In this document: piece after piece, positions 36,438 to 49,403 of the stretch
Layout: the number at the start of each line of letters is the position of its first letter
Position numbering within the stretch: the stretch's first letter is position 1
Origin: Ectocarpus siliculosus
Lineage: Eukaryota; Sar; Phaeophyceae; Ectocarpales; Ectocarpaceae
Length of the DNA: 64,000 nt
Direction: 5' to 3'
Assembly (NCBI GenBank): GCA_000310025.1
Contig: FN648557.1
Coordinates: 51,322 to 115,321 of the forward strand
Notes under the pieces: model-generated
Databases searched by the model: none
Told to the model about the DNA's origin: nothing
What the model saw: only the letters and a program-made list of their open reading frames with translations
Position numbers and translations under genes: made by a program

Positions 36438-39400
36438 ATGGCCTCCAGGCGCGAAGATGAATCCCGCCCAGCAGCGGAAGCCCGCCAAGCAGCGGAGGAC
36501 GCCAGGATCGAAGAACTGGTCAACGAGCGAGTAGCAGCTCGGATGGAGCAGCTGATGGAGGAGAAACTGGCCAAGAAGATGGCCGAGATGGAGGTGCGGC
36601 ATCGAGCCGAGCAGCAGCGGGGAGGAAATGAGGAACAAGAGGCAGCACACCAGCAAGATCCTGGGCGCCCAACACCCAACCCCTCCGCAGACGAGCTGGC
36701 CGACGCGATTGCGACTGCCATGGCCGGTCGCCTCCAAACCTCAGGGGATATCGGTGCAGTGTCTCACCCCGCAACTCTTCGTATGACTGAGAGTAGAAGA
36801 ATTGAGCCTTGGGATGGTGTGTTTAAGTCGGGGGACAGTAGGCAGCAGAAGCTTTTGATTTTTCGATCGAGCATGGTAGCACGCTTTGCGCAGGAGGATG
36901 TTCACGAAGTAGTGATGAGCAACCAAGACATCCCAGTAGGGAGGCAGGGGATCAGTATGACTGACCTGAAGACTGAGTATGGCGAACAAAAGGTAGCCAA
37001 GGCTAAAGTGGCATGGAATGTGCTAATCACGTCAATCTCGTACATGCCGATTCTGTCGGAAATCGTGTCGGACGGGAGCCCGAGTGGTGGCTGGAGGATT
37101 TTCCTCAAATATTACGAGCCACAAGCGAAAGCGGAGAAGAAAAGACTTTTGAAAGAGTACCATGGCTTCGCAATGCATGCAAACGAACATCCACAAGAGT
37201 ACTTCGGTAGGTTCTCTATTTTGCGGAGTAGACTAGCGTCGCACGGGACAGTGTATCCTGACAACGAAGCAAACGACCACCTAGTGTCTGCACTCTCGTC
37301 CGACTACAAGATAGAGAAGAAACTTTTGGACCGCACCCCTGATTTGACTTTTGAGCAGATTGAGGATTCCGTGAAGGAGGCCCACACGGACCTGGTGCGC
37401 GCACGGGAGGAGGAGCAAAAGAGTGGCGTGGGGCACGCCTTCGTCGCTTCCGGTGCGCCCCGGGGCGACGGACGTGTCCCAAATGGGTCGAGTGGGAACG
37501 GCGGCGGACAGGACGACAAAGGCGACGGTCGGAGCAGGAGCGACGAGACCAGAGGAGACAGGCGCTGTCATTTTCATCCGTGGTCAAACCACACCAACGC
37601 GGAGTGCTACCAACAGCAGCGGGAAAAGGAGAGAAAGCAGCAGCAGCAACAAGGCGGCCGCGGTGGGGGGGGCTGGCGTGGTGGACCCCAGCACGGACCT
37701 CATGGCGGACGCGGAGCGCAGCAAAGGTATGGAAACTCTGTCCCCCCTCGCCCGCAGCAGCAGCAATGGCGACCCTCGCACGGGCATGCAAACGTGATGC
37801 ACCACGAACACGGTGCACCGCCCTACGGGGGGCCCGCAAATAGTAGCGAGTATGGGGGTTGGGAGCAGCCGCAGCCACAGTACCAGCAGCCTCCGCCTGA
37901 CTACACCCAGCAGCAGCAGCCGTACTACCCGCCACCGACGCCTTACTACGAGCAGCAACAGCCGCCGACACAGCCTCCGCCTCCGCCGACGTTCCAGCAG
38001 CAGCAGCACTCGACTCATGCCCCGCCCCACTCCTCTCCTCCCGGAGCAGCAGCACCGGCCCCGGGCTCCCTCCACTTCTTGATGGCACGTTTCGTGTCTG
38101 CAGGCGAGATTGTTCCGAGTGGTGTTGTAGCGAGTACCGAGCGTGAGAATGGTAATGGATTTGCTTTGTCTGCGCAGAACTCGCTTTCCCATTTTGGTAG
38201 AGAGAAGTTTTGGGCCGACAGCGGTGCCACGAACACCTTTGTTAGCAGTAGCCACCACATGTTCGATTTGAGGCCAGTGCCGACTGGTAAAGAGTACATA
38301 CAGGTTGGAAACGGTGCTTATTTGCGCGTGCAGTGTGTGGGGAAGGTCAACATGGCCTTTCACATGCAAGACCAGTCAGGAGAGCATGATTTTTGCGTGC
38401 AGATGTCGGACGTGTACGTTGTGCCTGGAATCACCTTCAATCTTTTTTCGTTGCACCACACGCAGCGTAGGCAGCGTATCGTTCTAGACGAGACCGGCGT
38501 CCACCTATTCGATGGTAGGCTTTCCTTTGCATACTCTGACGTAGGATGCTCGCTCTGGGCTACTCGATTGCCCCAGGATTATACTGGTAGCGCTGTGACC
38601 TACAGCCCCGATGCCCCCCCCCGTGTTTCTGCCCAAGCGTCCCCGCCTGGCGTTGGCACAGGCCTTGTTGCGGCAAACCCCCCTTTCCCACAGAGTGCAG
38701 GAGCGGGCGCGACTTCGAGTGCGAGTGCGAGTACCGGCTTCCAGTCCGTCGCTGCGGTCGGCGTTGTACCTGCGAGTTCTGGCTTCCAGTCCGTCGCAAC
38801 GGCCGGCGTTGTACCTTCGACTCCTGGTGTCCAGCCCACCGGCTCCGACGGTGTAGTACCTTCGACTCCCAGCGTCCCCTCCACCACTTCCGGTGTAGTG
38901 CTGCCGATTTGTGCTTTTCCGTCTGTCGAAGTAGACCCAATCCCCACGACGATCCCTGATTTTCAGCCTGTGATTACTGCTGCCATAGAATCGTCTTCGA
39001 TTGTGCCTCCCCCTGCCGTAGAGCTGACAGACTATCGCGAGATCGAGATCAACCCCCTTGTCTCTCAGGACGAATTACCGATCATGGACATGAGCATGTT
39101 CCTAGATGTTGGGTTGATGGATGGCAAAGACACGGTCCCCCCGGGTGATTTTTTTCCGGATGCGCATGAATTCTCTGCGTCTGCGGAGCCCCCTCCCTTG
39201 GCTTTCACTGTGCAGCATGATGATTTGGAGGTGTTGAGAGGTTTTCTTTCCGAGTGCAATGAGCAGCAGGCCGTAGCCCCTCCGTCTCTTTCCCACGCGT
39301 TGGCGATTATCGCCCCCGGTGCTTCCCCCTTTTCGGTAGGAAAATCCACGCCCACCATCGATATTAATCTGTTCCACGCTTCCACCGGCCACGTGAACGA

Positions 39401-42400
39401 ATTTTTGATGCGTGAGACTGCCAAGCAGCAGGGTGTTCGGCTGGTCGGGGAGCTGCAGCCATGTGTGGGCTGTGTGGAGGCGAAGGGCAGGAGGGCCCCG
39501 GTGCCGCGGCGTGGGACACGCGCTGCGGTGCCGTTCGGCAAGGTCCACATCGATCTCACGGGCCCGTTCACCGAGGCGATGGACGGCTCCCGGTACCTGA
39601 TCATGTTCGTGGACAGCGCATCGCGGTGGCAACGGGCGTACGGGATGCGGGCGAAGAGCGACACCCTGAAGTACGTGAAGCGCTTCTTGGCCGACATGAA
39701 CGGCATGGGCACTCCGGGATGTTTCCGCATGGACAACGGCGGCGAGTTCACCGGCGCCGCTTTTATCGAGTTCTGCGACGCCGCCGGCATCCGGCGCGAG
39801 TACACCGCGCCGAACACCCCCAAACAAAACGCCGTCGCCGAGAGCGCCATCTGGCGTGCGATGAAGGGGGGTCACGCCGCGCGACGCCACATCCTCTCCA
39901 TGGCCCACGTCGACCTCGCCTCCGTCCCCAACATCGGCGCCAACGGACAACGCCTGTGGCTCTCGTCGGCGCTCTGGGCATCCGGTTGTTTCAACCGCTC
40001 CGCGACGAAGGCCAATCAGGGCTGGATGTCGCCGTTCGAGGCCTTCTTCGGCCGGAAGCCGCCCCTCACCGTCGTCCCCTTTTTCCAGGAGGGTAGGATG
40101 CGCGTGAAGCGGGCCACCAAGGCGGACGTCCAATCCGCGAGGTGCTTCTACCTGCACGGCGCCAACAACCACTCGACGTCTACCGCCGTCGTTCTTCGCG
40201 CTGACACCGGTCGCCTCGCCCTCACCAACAACGTCGTGTGGGTCAACCGCCGGGCAGGAGCGCCGGCGCCGGTGCCGGCCATCGGGGGGGGTTCTTCGGT
40301 CACCGCGGCGCCCTCGCCGGCCGCCGCCGTACCTGCGGCCGATGCCGCACCGCCGCCGCCCCCGCGGACATGGACGTACTACCCCCCTGCACCAGCGACC
40401 ACCGCAGCGCCGCCCCCTCCCCCGTCGATCTTCACAGGATCTTCAGCGCCGTCGCCGATCTCCGTCGCACCATCCTCAGCCCCGCCGTCGACCGCAGCCA
40501 CTCCGCCCCGTTCGCCCCCGGGCCTACCGCCGCCGCCGCCGAAGCCCGCCAGCGCCGCCGTCCCCGCTCCTCCGCACCCGCCGCTTTCGAAACGAGCCGT
40601 CAAGGAGTTGGGACGAGAGGACACGAGGGTTCACGGCCGCACACGCGGCGATGGAGTGCGGTTCATGGATGAGCAACAAAAACCGCCGTCGCCACCCAGT
40701 GGCGGCACCGCTCTCCACCACCGCCTTGAGCTGTTGGACATGATGGACAAGGACACCCTCATCTCGTCGCTCGCCACCCGGGAGGCCGTGGATCAAGGAC
40801 GCCGCGACCTACCGCCCCCGCCGCAGCCGGATCCGAGTCCTGGAGGCCGTGGAAGCGGGGGGGCTGTGGGAGCTGGGGGGCCCGTGGATTCCGGGGGGGG
40901 GGGGAGACCGCAAAAGTTCGCAACGATGTTCGCCACCCGCGAGGATGTGGACGCCGCTCTTCGCGCCGAGCGTCCTCCTGACAAGATGCCTGACCTTCCG
41001 CACTGCATGGCCAGCGACCTCCGCGAGCCGAAGACGTTCAACGAGGCCATGCGGTCTCAACATTCAGAGTTATGGAATGATGCAATCGGTCGAGAGTTTT
41101 TCGGTTTGTTGGATGCAGGAACTTTTAGTCCGGTGTAGCAACCAGTAGAGAACGCCATCAATGCTAAGTGGGTATTCAACTGTAAGGCAGACGAGTATGG
41201 ATGGCCGACGAAATTCAAGGCAAGACTTGTAGCGCGGGGGGACATGCAGAGGGCTTCGATTGATTTTGGAGAATTGTTTGCACCCACCGTATCAGTGTCT
41301 AGTGTGCGCTTGTTGGCAGCATTAGCATGTGAGCAGAATCTTGACTTGTGCCATTTTGATATTCAGCAGGCTTTTGTGCAGTCTGAGCTTGATGAGGATG
41401 TTTTCATGCGCTTACCGCAGGGGTGTGGTAGGTTATCTGGCCTGATCGTGAAGCTGTGCAAGAGTCTGTATGGTTTGAAGCAGGCATCACGACATTGGCA
41501 TGCGCACCTGACGAGGTGTTTGTTACTTTTAGGTTTTTTGCAGTGTCTGGCGGATGCATGTGTTTTTCGATTGATGGAGGAGGGACGTGTGATCATGATC
41601 ATCGTGGTCCACGTGGATGACATTTTTGCTGTAGGGCAGAAGGAGAGGTGTGACAAGTTTGGCAGGGATCTCAACGAGATGGTCCCCGTGAAGAACCTTG
41701 GAGAGTTGAGATGGTACTCCGCGTGCTTTTACGAGAGAGACGTAGAGAGAGGGCTGTTGAGGATTTCGCAGCAGAGGTTTGCCGAAGAGTTGGCTGCAGA
41801 GTACGGAATTGAGTGGGGGAGGAGTGTGCCCTTGCCTGTGAGCGTGAAGCTCACCGACTTTGACGAGAACGAAGCGTGCGCTGATGTCCCTTTTCGCGAG
41901 TTGGTAGGATCTCTGATGTGGTTGGCCACTCAAACAAGGCCGGACATCGCGAACGCAGTACGAGCAGTAGCGCGGTATTGTGCATCTCCCAAGATGGTGC
42001 ACTGGAAGGCAGCACTCGGTATTTTAGGGTACGTACGGAGGACGAGTTGGATGGGGATTACATTTGAGAGGGGAGTGGTGACTGGGATCAGCATGCAGGT
42101 GTTTGTGGATGCCGACTATGCAAGCAAGGCGACAGACCGTAGATCGGTGTCAGGAGGGCTAGTGATGTGTGGGGGAGGGTGTGTGACTTGGTTTTCGAGG
42201 ACACAAAAGTGTGTCACGCTTTCCACCACGGAAGCAGAGTATGTGGCAATTGCCGATGTCTTGAAGGAAGTGTTGTTCCTGAGGCAGGTGTGGCGTTTTA
42301 TGTTGCCAGATGCAGGTATGCCGTGCATCCCGGTGTTCGAGGATAATCAGGGAGCGATTCAGATTGCGCACAACCCGATCACGAACTCCAACTCGAAACA

Positions 42401-42560
42401 CATCGATGTACGACATCACTTTATCAGGGAGCTGGTAGAGAGGAAGGAGATTTCAATTACTCATGTGCCGACGCAATTTCAGCATGCAGATTTCTTGACG
42501 AAGGCCATTAGCAAGGAGTCTTTTGCGTTGCACCGTGACTTTGTGATGAACTTGCAGTGA
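36438..42560 (+). mobile_element. gag-pol coding region of the copia element
   Basis: Parts in order: gag-like region about 36438-38100, with an N-terminal charged helix, a capsid-like segment and a Cys/His cluster (CHFHPWSNHTNAEC) followed by a Gln/Pro-rich linker; aspartic protease around DSGATNTF at about 38210-38560; integrase with its His/Cys zinc segment at about 39370-39490 and catalytic core to about 40250; a proline-rich linker; reverse transcriptase about 41150-42000 with the FDIQQAF and VDD boxes; RNase H about 42080-42500 (FVDADYA, STTEAEY, DNQGA, KHIDVRHHF). Looks nearly whole, with about one break. This is a mobile-element gene, not a host gene. Confidence 0.93.
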
Positions 42561-42845
42561 AGGAAGTGTTTTGGGGTCGATTCGTATTCTGTGATGGAGA
42601 GAGTGAGAGAGACGAGAGATTGGACAAGAGAAAAGAGAGAGTCTGGTGAAGGTTGGAGGAGTTGTTGTGTTTAGTTTTTCTTGATTGTTTTGGAGGAGTT
42701 TTGATTGTGTTTGATTTTTCTTGTGAGGGACTTGGAGGATTTTGGATTGTTTTGGTGAAGATATTGGTTTTTGTTTGTTTTGGAGAGATGGTAAAGAGGA
42801 ATTTGGTTTTTCTCGGAGCATGACGATGCATAGGAGTAGGGGGGT

Positions 42846-43198
42846 TATTAGATATATTGGGAGTATTGGTAGCATAGTATGACGGTTGAGATGTCCGGTA
42901 CGTACGTAGGAAAGTAACAGTGATGAGATGGGGAGGGATAGGAACTTTCTACATATATTCCTTGGTTGCGAGAGGTATTTGGTGGAGATTCAGAGAGATT
43001 CGTTGAGTGACAAAGAGTGAAGGCGTGCCCAGATACCGTGAAGGTTTGACGAGCACTGGCACGCCCCCGATAAATACAATACTTTCCAATACTTTTGCAT
43101 TACGTTTTCAACACGTTTCCTACCCATCCACGTTCCGCCATGAGCCACCCGCTTTGAGCTCCAACCACAAAGAACCGAGCCACCCGAATTATCGATCA
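42846..43198 (+). repeat. 3' LTR of the copia element
   Basis: 353 bases, preceded by a purine tract (AGGAGTAGGGGGG) that fits the plus-strand primer site. Followed by a C run. Confidence 0.93.
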
Positions 43199-44744
43199 CC
43201 CCCCCCCCACCTGTAGCCCACCAGCTGCCCCTCAACACTGCAGCTACAGTAGTGTCATCACATACATACATAGCTAGCGAGACGAACGCGGCTCCCACGG
43301 ATGCCTTGCGCCGCGGGTTCTCGCTGCGTGGCGACGCCGGACCACACACCGCCCCCCCCACAGTTTACGAACCACACATGCCGTGTCTGCGGAGGCTACC
43401 TTCATGGACTGTGCGGTGTGCCTTGTTCGTGTGTGCATGAGCGGATGAGAATATTCCAACGGGACTGTAGGAATTGGCGACGCAGATAGGAATTGATAGT
43501 CCCCTGGGTTGGTTTCATGGTTGATCCACGGGGCTCGACCCTGCGGGAGTGCTTGCTGTGTCGTGGCACTCTTTTTCTCGATGCAATCGAAATTTGTCAT
43601 TATTTTGCGTACCCCCTTTGCTCGCCAAGGGGGAGGGGAAAAGAGCGAAGACCAGGAAGGGCAACACACCACACACGCCCCCGGTCTACTCCTTACGATC
43701 AGTATAAACATCAGCCACCCAACGGACAGAAATATATAAACTCTGTCTGCCCCCCAAAAGAAACGTCACGGCAGAAACAACCCTTGGCCACCACAAGCAC
43801 ACACACGTGCTCTCGCTCGCCCGCGGTAAACACGGCGAAGCGAGTATACTGAAAACAGGAATCAACACACTCGTCCACTTCCTGCTTTCTTATTGGCCAG
43901 CGGTTTATTTCTGCCGCTTCTCACAAAACGCAGATTTCCCTTACTTCGTCAGTCAATCTTTCGCCTCTCTCTCTCTCCCGCCGCGTCCTGATCGTGTCTG
44001 CTGTCCTAAATACGAGTGATACCATCATCTTCAACACACTTACAAGGGTATACTAACATGCCTGACCCGCTTAGCGACAACGAGATGCACCGTGTTTGCC
44101 ACGGATGCGTCAACTCGAACAACCGCAAGGAATCAAGCACAGACTCGACTGCTGGGGCTGCATCTTCGAAGCGTCCCTGCGCGGGCGGGCGGGCAACGGG
44201 GAAGGCGAAGCAAGCTCACCCTAACCCTAACCCTAACCCTAACCCTAACCCTAACCGCAGAAGAGAGAGAGGCTGCCAACAGGATGATTTTTTTAAGGGT
44301 AGGGTGCACTACTTGTACTGCTGTAGGTGCTTGAGTCACTGGTCTTCAGTTGTTTGTGGGTGTGATGCTCACGTCTCTGTGTTCTGTTGGCGGCTATCCT
44401 ATGATATACACTGCTGCTGTACATCTTGGAATTACATCGGTTCTTTGCTACTGCTGTTTGCTTCGTACACAACAATAAGGAGGGATCACGCTGAGTGAGG
44501 GCCCTCTAACGCACGAAAATATTGTGGATCACAAATTTAATAAACGTTTCATCACTTCGATCATATGTACTCCCCAAACCCAAAAACAATTAATTAAATC
44601 AAACACCCCTATATATTTTATTACGCATGTTGAATCATCTGTAGGCCTCCCACCTTCTTCCATGTGTAAACTTGTAAATAAAATCATCACACCGTGTAGG
44701 TTGTAGACCACTACAGGTAGTTAGACCCTGTTAAAAGCCATATA
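43199..44744. other. Stretch with no supported gene
   Basis: A frame beginning at 44058 (MPDPLSDNEMHRVCHGCVNS) runs into the telomere-like repeat at 44218 and has no splice support. A second, overlapping frame reads RLDCWGCIFEASLRG. Both could be relics. Confidence 0.4.
44218..44256 (+). repeat. Interstitial telomere-like run (CCCTAA)6
   Basis: Six and a half exact units, the longest such run in the window. Confidence 0.95.
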
Positions 44745-44893
44745 TTCGGTTTAAGAGAGGTTTTCTCTTGAACCGAAAGTTAGTTCTGTTTAACAGAAAA
44801 ACTATCTTAAATCGGATTAAGAGAAGGTCGTGTTTAAGAGAGGTCTTCTGGATCACGCACACCCCTCTCTTAAACCGTAGCCCCCACTGTACC
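44745..44893. repeat. Inverted-repeat element with GGTTTAAGAGAG words, copy 2
   Basis: Begins TTCGGTTTAAGAGAGG and ends CTCTTAAACCGTAGCCCCC then ACTGTACC, the reverse of the start of copy 1 at 35868. Internal words point both ways. Confidence 0.75.
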
Positions 44894-45188
44894 CTGCGGG
44901 ACCAACACCCTGTACACACCCTGTACAGACCCTGTCGAGACCCTGCCGGGGACTGTTGTTCTACAAGGTCGCCCACTGGAGACCTTGTGGAGAGACCACC
45001 CGGTGCCACCTGGCATGTATTTAGAGTGCCAAAAGAGGCACCACCATTGAAGAGTCCTCACCCGACGATATGTGTTCGTATTATACTAAATATGGTATCA
45101 GAATAATATGCATACTCCGGAGTACCATGTGTTTTGACTTCCAGAGGCAGTCTACGAGTACGGGAAAAAAAAAAATATCCGCAGCACG

Positions 45189-45330
45189 TACCGGAGGTGA
45201 CACAAGATACCACGTCCCCTGAACCGCTTTCCAGAGCTCGATTTTTCTCCGAAAAACAGAATTAGTGGCAGCGCCGAAAACGGTGGCGTTGAAGAAGCCG
45301 TCTCGTCAAGAGCTTTCCGAAAAGGTGTCG
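45189..45330. mobile_element. MITE copy 2, right end missing
   Basis: Left end CAAGATACCACGTCCCCTG, then GCTCGATTTTTCTCC and GCCGAAAACGGTGGCGTTGA as in the copy at 51197. The right inverted end is not found. Confidence 0.7.
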
Positions 45331-45925
45331 TTCCATTTATGCAATATCCACCAAAAAAAAAGAAAAAACAATCAACAGACACCAACACAGACACCAATGA
45401 AATTCCCCAACAAGAGGTACAGTAGTTCAGATGTCACACGGTGAACGCAGTTTAATCTGCAAAACACAAAGTGTGCTGCACGCAAGGATACGCAAAAAAG
45501 CTTCGATGAACGACACTTGGCGCAAATCAAAACAACGGCCCGTACAACGCGCGAATATAGAACCACAAACATGTGGTGCTTTTTTGATGATGAGCATGAG
45601 GCCGATCCCTAAGCGTCCAAGACGAGGGTACTATTTACCCTTTCCCTCGGGGTTTGTCTCCACCGCGTCGGGTCCATCAGAAATGTCGATCCTGTGACGT
45701 CAATGCACACAGGACGAAACGTGTCGTTGTCAAAGAGGAAGACGACAAAACAACATCTACAAGCTCTGCGGCGGCGACGTGTACTCGTACAAATATCCAG
45801 TGAATTCAGGGCCCGTACAATTTCTACGTCGACGAAAAATTAATGCGTGGCTCGTACAATGAGGGCCTTTGGACGCGGCCCCGCCCAACATCCGAATATT
45901 GATAACAAATAGATCCGTTCCCACC

Positions 45926-47131
45926 TCAAACGAAAGTGTCCTGGTTGACGCTGTGGAGAACCTCGTTTAAAAGGTACCTATCGTAGCCGTTGTGAGAGCC
46001 CGGATGTGCCAGCCTGAATCTGTGCTGCCAAGCGCGCGTGGTGCAACCCTCCTCTTGGGTTTGTTCGCAAACGAAAGTCTCTTCCGGGTCGCCATCTCCT
46101 CTCCTAGGGCATTGGTGATAGATGTGCAGTTGGCGCCGGATGGCGTCCACGGGGAAGACCAACGGACGCCCCCGACCACGCAGGAGCAAGGTTGGGTGCC
46201 CCGTGATGGAATCGGGCACACGTTCGTTTCCTTCACCAACCCCCACATACTCGTACCCGAGCACCCACGAGGTAAGCGGAGGCGGCTCCCCGTTCAGGGA
46301 ACGAGGTTCCCCTCGTGCAGGGAGATGTAGAGAATCTTGACCAATGTCAATTGGTCCGGTGCAACAGTTCCAACGTCAGGTGGTGGCGGTGGTGCGTTGT
46401 ATACCTCAACATTATCACCACCTCCGCCCCCCAAGGCCCGGTCATCGCGTGGCCTGGGTCTGTCCGCGGTTTTGGCATCGCCGCCCTTCAAGCGACCCTG
46501 TCCGCAACTCGCCACGAGGTGGACGCGTATATATGTAGAACACGCGATCTGGTTGACTTCGAGCGCTGAGGCATGACCATCGTCCCAGCACGAGGGACAT
46601 CGTAGGTTCTCGCACGGCTCTCCCCTTCCACATCCGTAGTACGTCTCGTAAGCCCTAGACGAAGTTTCTTCGTCGGGTCGGAGATGCCCTGACGCGACAC
46701 GATCCGTCCAGGTCCCAGCGACGTTGCACACGTCTCCGTCTTCGAACAGAGTCGCCGCTCATACTGCCGAGCCCGGGAACTGTCCCTTTAGCTCGCCTGG
46801 CGACTGGCTGCATTTTGCTTTGATGTCTGTAGGCACGCGATCGTGGCCAAGGCTAGGGCCGAGCCATTGCAACGCACCCAGGACCAAGGCTGACCCAGAC
46901 AACCTCGTGCGTCCTGGTGCTATGGTTGTACTTCGTCACTTCGTACTGCAGGCCGTTGGCGAGTGCCAGTATGGCGGCATTGGTGTTGGCGCGCACAGCG
47001 TAGTGCAGTGGTGGGTTACGTCCACAGCCCGACTTGGCGCCAGACTTGTTCTGCTGGTGCGCGAATTCCCCGGAACTCGCGTCCGGGACAGTCCCTATAT
47101 ACGGGGGAGGGTGTGGGTGGAGAGGAAGCAA
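45926..47131 (-). pseudogene. Possible minus-strand gene or gene remnant, unrecognised
   Basis: Three adjacent minus-strand frames look protein-like: 46853-47131 (NPPLHYAVRANTNAAILALA), 46294-46731 (WTDRVASGHLRPDEET, Cys-rich GCGRGEPCENLRCPSCWDDG) and 45926-46264 (VPDSITGHPTLLLRGRGRPL, ending NQDTFV then stop). They are not in one frame, and no clean splice pair joins them. The first has a faint ankyrin-like look, which I do not press. The plus strand is also open over part of this region with a GTAAGC donor at 46272, so strand is uncertain. Confidence 0.28.
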
Positions 47132-48007
47132 CTTTGTGAGGGTCTACGTAAAACTATCTTCTCAGAGCAGTCCCACACAAATTATTGTTGTTGTTGAGGG
47201 GGTGTTGTATATATAATTGTCCATCCCAGGTACGCCCACTCTGCTATGTGACGAATTATCCCGCGGGAAAAACGATTCATAGCACCAACCACAGGCAGAA
47301 CTGCAGTATCTCGTTCGGTTTCACCCCCATGGGTTTTCAACTTGCTAGTTCTGGCTCTACTACTACTTGCTGTCGCCATCAGGAATGAGGATAGTTCGAT
47401 GGAAGAAATCTCTTGGAAGGGAGATCAAGTTGCAGGCTATGAGGAAAGAGGACAGATGATGATGGAGCCATGGAGCCCTCTCTCAAGCCCTCTCTCAAGC
47501 CCTACGCCCATGGAAGCGGCTAAACTATTGACAGACGCGTCCCGATAAGAACCAGTATCAAAAGGGCAGCCAGCCAACCAAACACGCAAACGGATAAAGT
47601 TTTAGTCTCCCTCCTACTACTGCTGTAGACCGCAGGTACACATACCCCTACAACAGCAGTTCTTCACTGACAGTCGTTCTCCCCTCATCCGTACTCAAAC
47701 TCTTCCTCGTCTTGCGAGAAAATGGGCACAGGAAAGGAATCAAACTCCGACCAACGCACTGAAGTGCAAGAAAGGCAACTGTCGACTGCCTTGCCCATGA
47801 ATCGCTCAGTCGTGCCGTGTTTCTCAGTCGCGCGCTGGGGCTCTCTGTCGCTCGCACGGTCCGATGCGGCCCGACATGACACGTCTCATCAAGTCTCTGT
47901 GGCGTATATTATCAAACGCAAACGTGCTGAAGACATCCACGCGCTTCCGCAAGGAGAGACCCCTTGCTTTCGATCACCCCACCCGTTCCGTATTGTGCGC
48001 CGCCTTT

Positions 48008-48018
48008 CTCTCTGTCTT

Positions 48019-48050
<32 letters not shown>
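48008..48050 (+). repeat. (TC)n microsatellite
   Basis: CTCT repeats from about 48008 to 48050, flanked by further pyrimidine-rich sequence. Confidence 0.9.
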
Positions 48051-48055
<5 letters not shown>

Positions 48056-48908
48056 CTTTTCCGCGTCCGTCGTCAACCATTGTCTTTCGGTTTGAGTTCA
48101 ACCAGTTCAACGCTTCCTCTCTTTGTGTTTTCCGAATCTTAGTCCACGCATCGAAAATGAAATACCGAGACCATGTTTGTGAGAGCTTGGGGGTCGCAGG
48201 CTACCAGACTGCAGCCAAATCACCTTTATGATCTCGGTTCTGGCACACGCGCGAGAGATGACGCACAAGACATACATATCCCGTTGCACATGCTACATGC
48301 AACGAAGACAATACCACATACATGTGAGAGGTGTTCGCTATATTTTATACATCGCTTCGTTCGTTCAATCTAGCCCGCGGCTACAGGCTAGCCGCACGTT
48401 TTCCACCAGTCAGGTTAGTCTAGTCTAGGTATAGTCTCCCTCTCTCAGACTGCAGCACACGCACGTACATTTCCGTTCATACAGTATGTCATTGAACACA
48501 CCACAGCTGGCAGTCGTCGGAAATTTATTCGCCGATATCTTCCCGCTGTCAATTGGAATTACCGTTCCCACCCAAATCGTCCGGGTTCCCATTCATTACC
48601 CCCAAACCGTTTCCAACAAAATTAAAGTGCGGTTATCATCTGTGCGAACGTCGGGTGGGTAACGTCGTCAGTGGTTGGGACCCAGGTGACCTGCTGTCTT
48701 TTATCTTGCCCACAATGTGTCGATTTCGTACTGCGGTTGTTTTATTCAACCTCAAACAGATTCCTCTCCTCACGCCGACCAAAACTCGCATCATATGCCA
48801 CACAGACAGATAGACGGACTCCCTGGGAAAAAGGAAAAGGTTTCATTACTTGAGGCCGGGGCTATATTCCTACACACTTGCTGTTTGTCATGGATTGTTA
48901 TCGGGAAT

Positions 48909-48953
48909 TAAAAATCGGTCCAAGGGGGTGCGGTATCTTATGCAACATACGGC
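48909..48953. mobile_element. MITE fragment (right end only), copy 3
   Basis: AAAATCGGTCCAAGGGGGTG then CGGTATCTTATGCAACATACGG in two parts matches the right end of the other copies. No left end is nearby. Confidence 0.7.
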
Positions 48954-49232
48954 ACTGCTTCTCGGACTGCAGCGATGATGTCTGTCTATACACTGCTGTT
49001 CACATGAAATATTTACCTGGAGGCGTTCGATTTGACGAAGCCGTTCGGGTCGCCAGCTCGACGACTCCACCACCCTCGTCCTGCGGAACTCCATGACCTG
49101 CGGCCTCGCCTGCCGCCCCCCTACCGCCAGCATGGATCGCAGTGCCTGGAAAGCGGCTGCTCCTCAAAGCGTCTCCGAGTGGATCCGTAGGGGTAGCGCA
49201 GCCGGAGCAACGACTCTCATCCCGCTCTCTAG

Positions 49233-49403
49233 CCCAACGAGTACCACACCGACAAATGTATCCACAGCCTGGCTCAGGAAATCGCCAAGATGCCCACTGT
49301 GATCTTGGCTCGTCATCGTACGAACGTGATGTGTACCTTTGCTGTCGGACGCGACACCTCTGGTACAGCACATGCACACCCGGAGATCATCGGCAATGAG
49401 TAA
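49233..49403 (+). CDS. Candidate terminal exon, unrecognised
   Basis: After a good acceptor (CATCCCGCTCTCTAG) a 56-residue frame runs to TAA: it includes PNEYHTDKCIHSLAQEIAKM and ARHRTNVMCTFAVGRDTSG. Amino-acid use is protein-like. Upstream exons are unclear; 49040-49200 is open in another frame. It may be a relic. Confidence 0.22.
   Translation, partial: PNEYHTDKCIHSLAQEIAKMPTVILARHRTNVMCTFAVGRDTSGTAHAHPEIIGNE

Larger units (their letters stand above)
35998..43198 (+). mobile_element. Ty1/copia LTR retrotransposon, nearly whole
   Basis: A 7.2 kb element with two 353-base LTRs and one internal coding region ordered gag, protease, integrase, reverse transcriptase, RNase H. Integrase ahead of reverse transcriptase marks the copia group. 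It sits in a poly-C tract, so the target duplication reads only as C's on both sides. The LTRs differ at about five sites (about 1.4 percent), so it is young by family standards. It looks nearly whole, with about one break in the coding region. Confidence 0.95.

Noticed and set aside
36372-41063. Minus-strand frames across the copia element
   Set aside because: Antisense shadows of the GC-rich gag-pol region.
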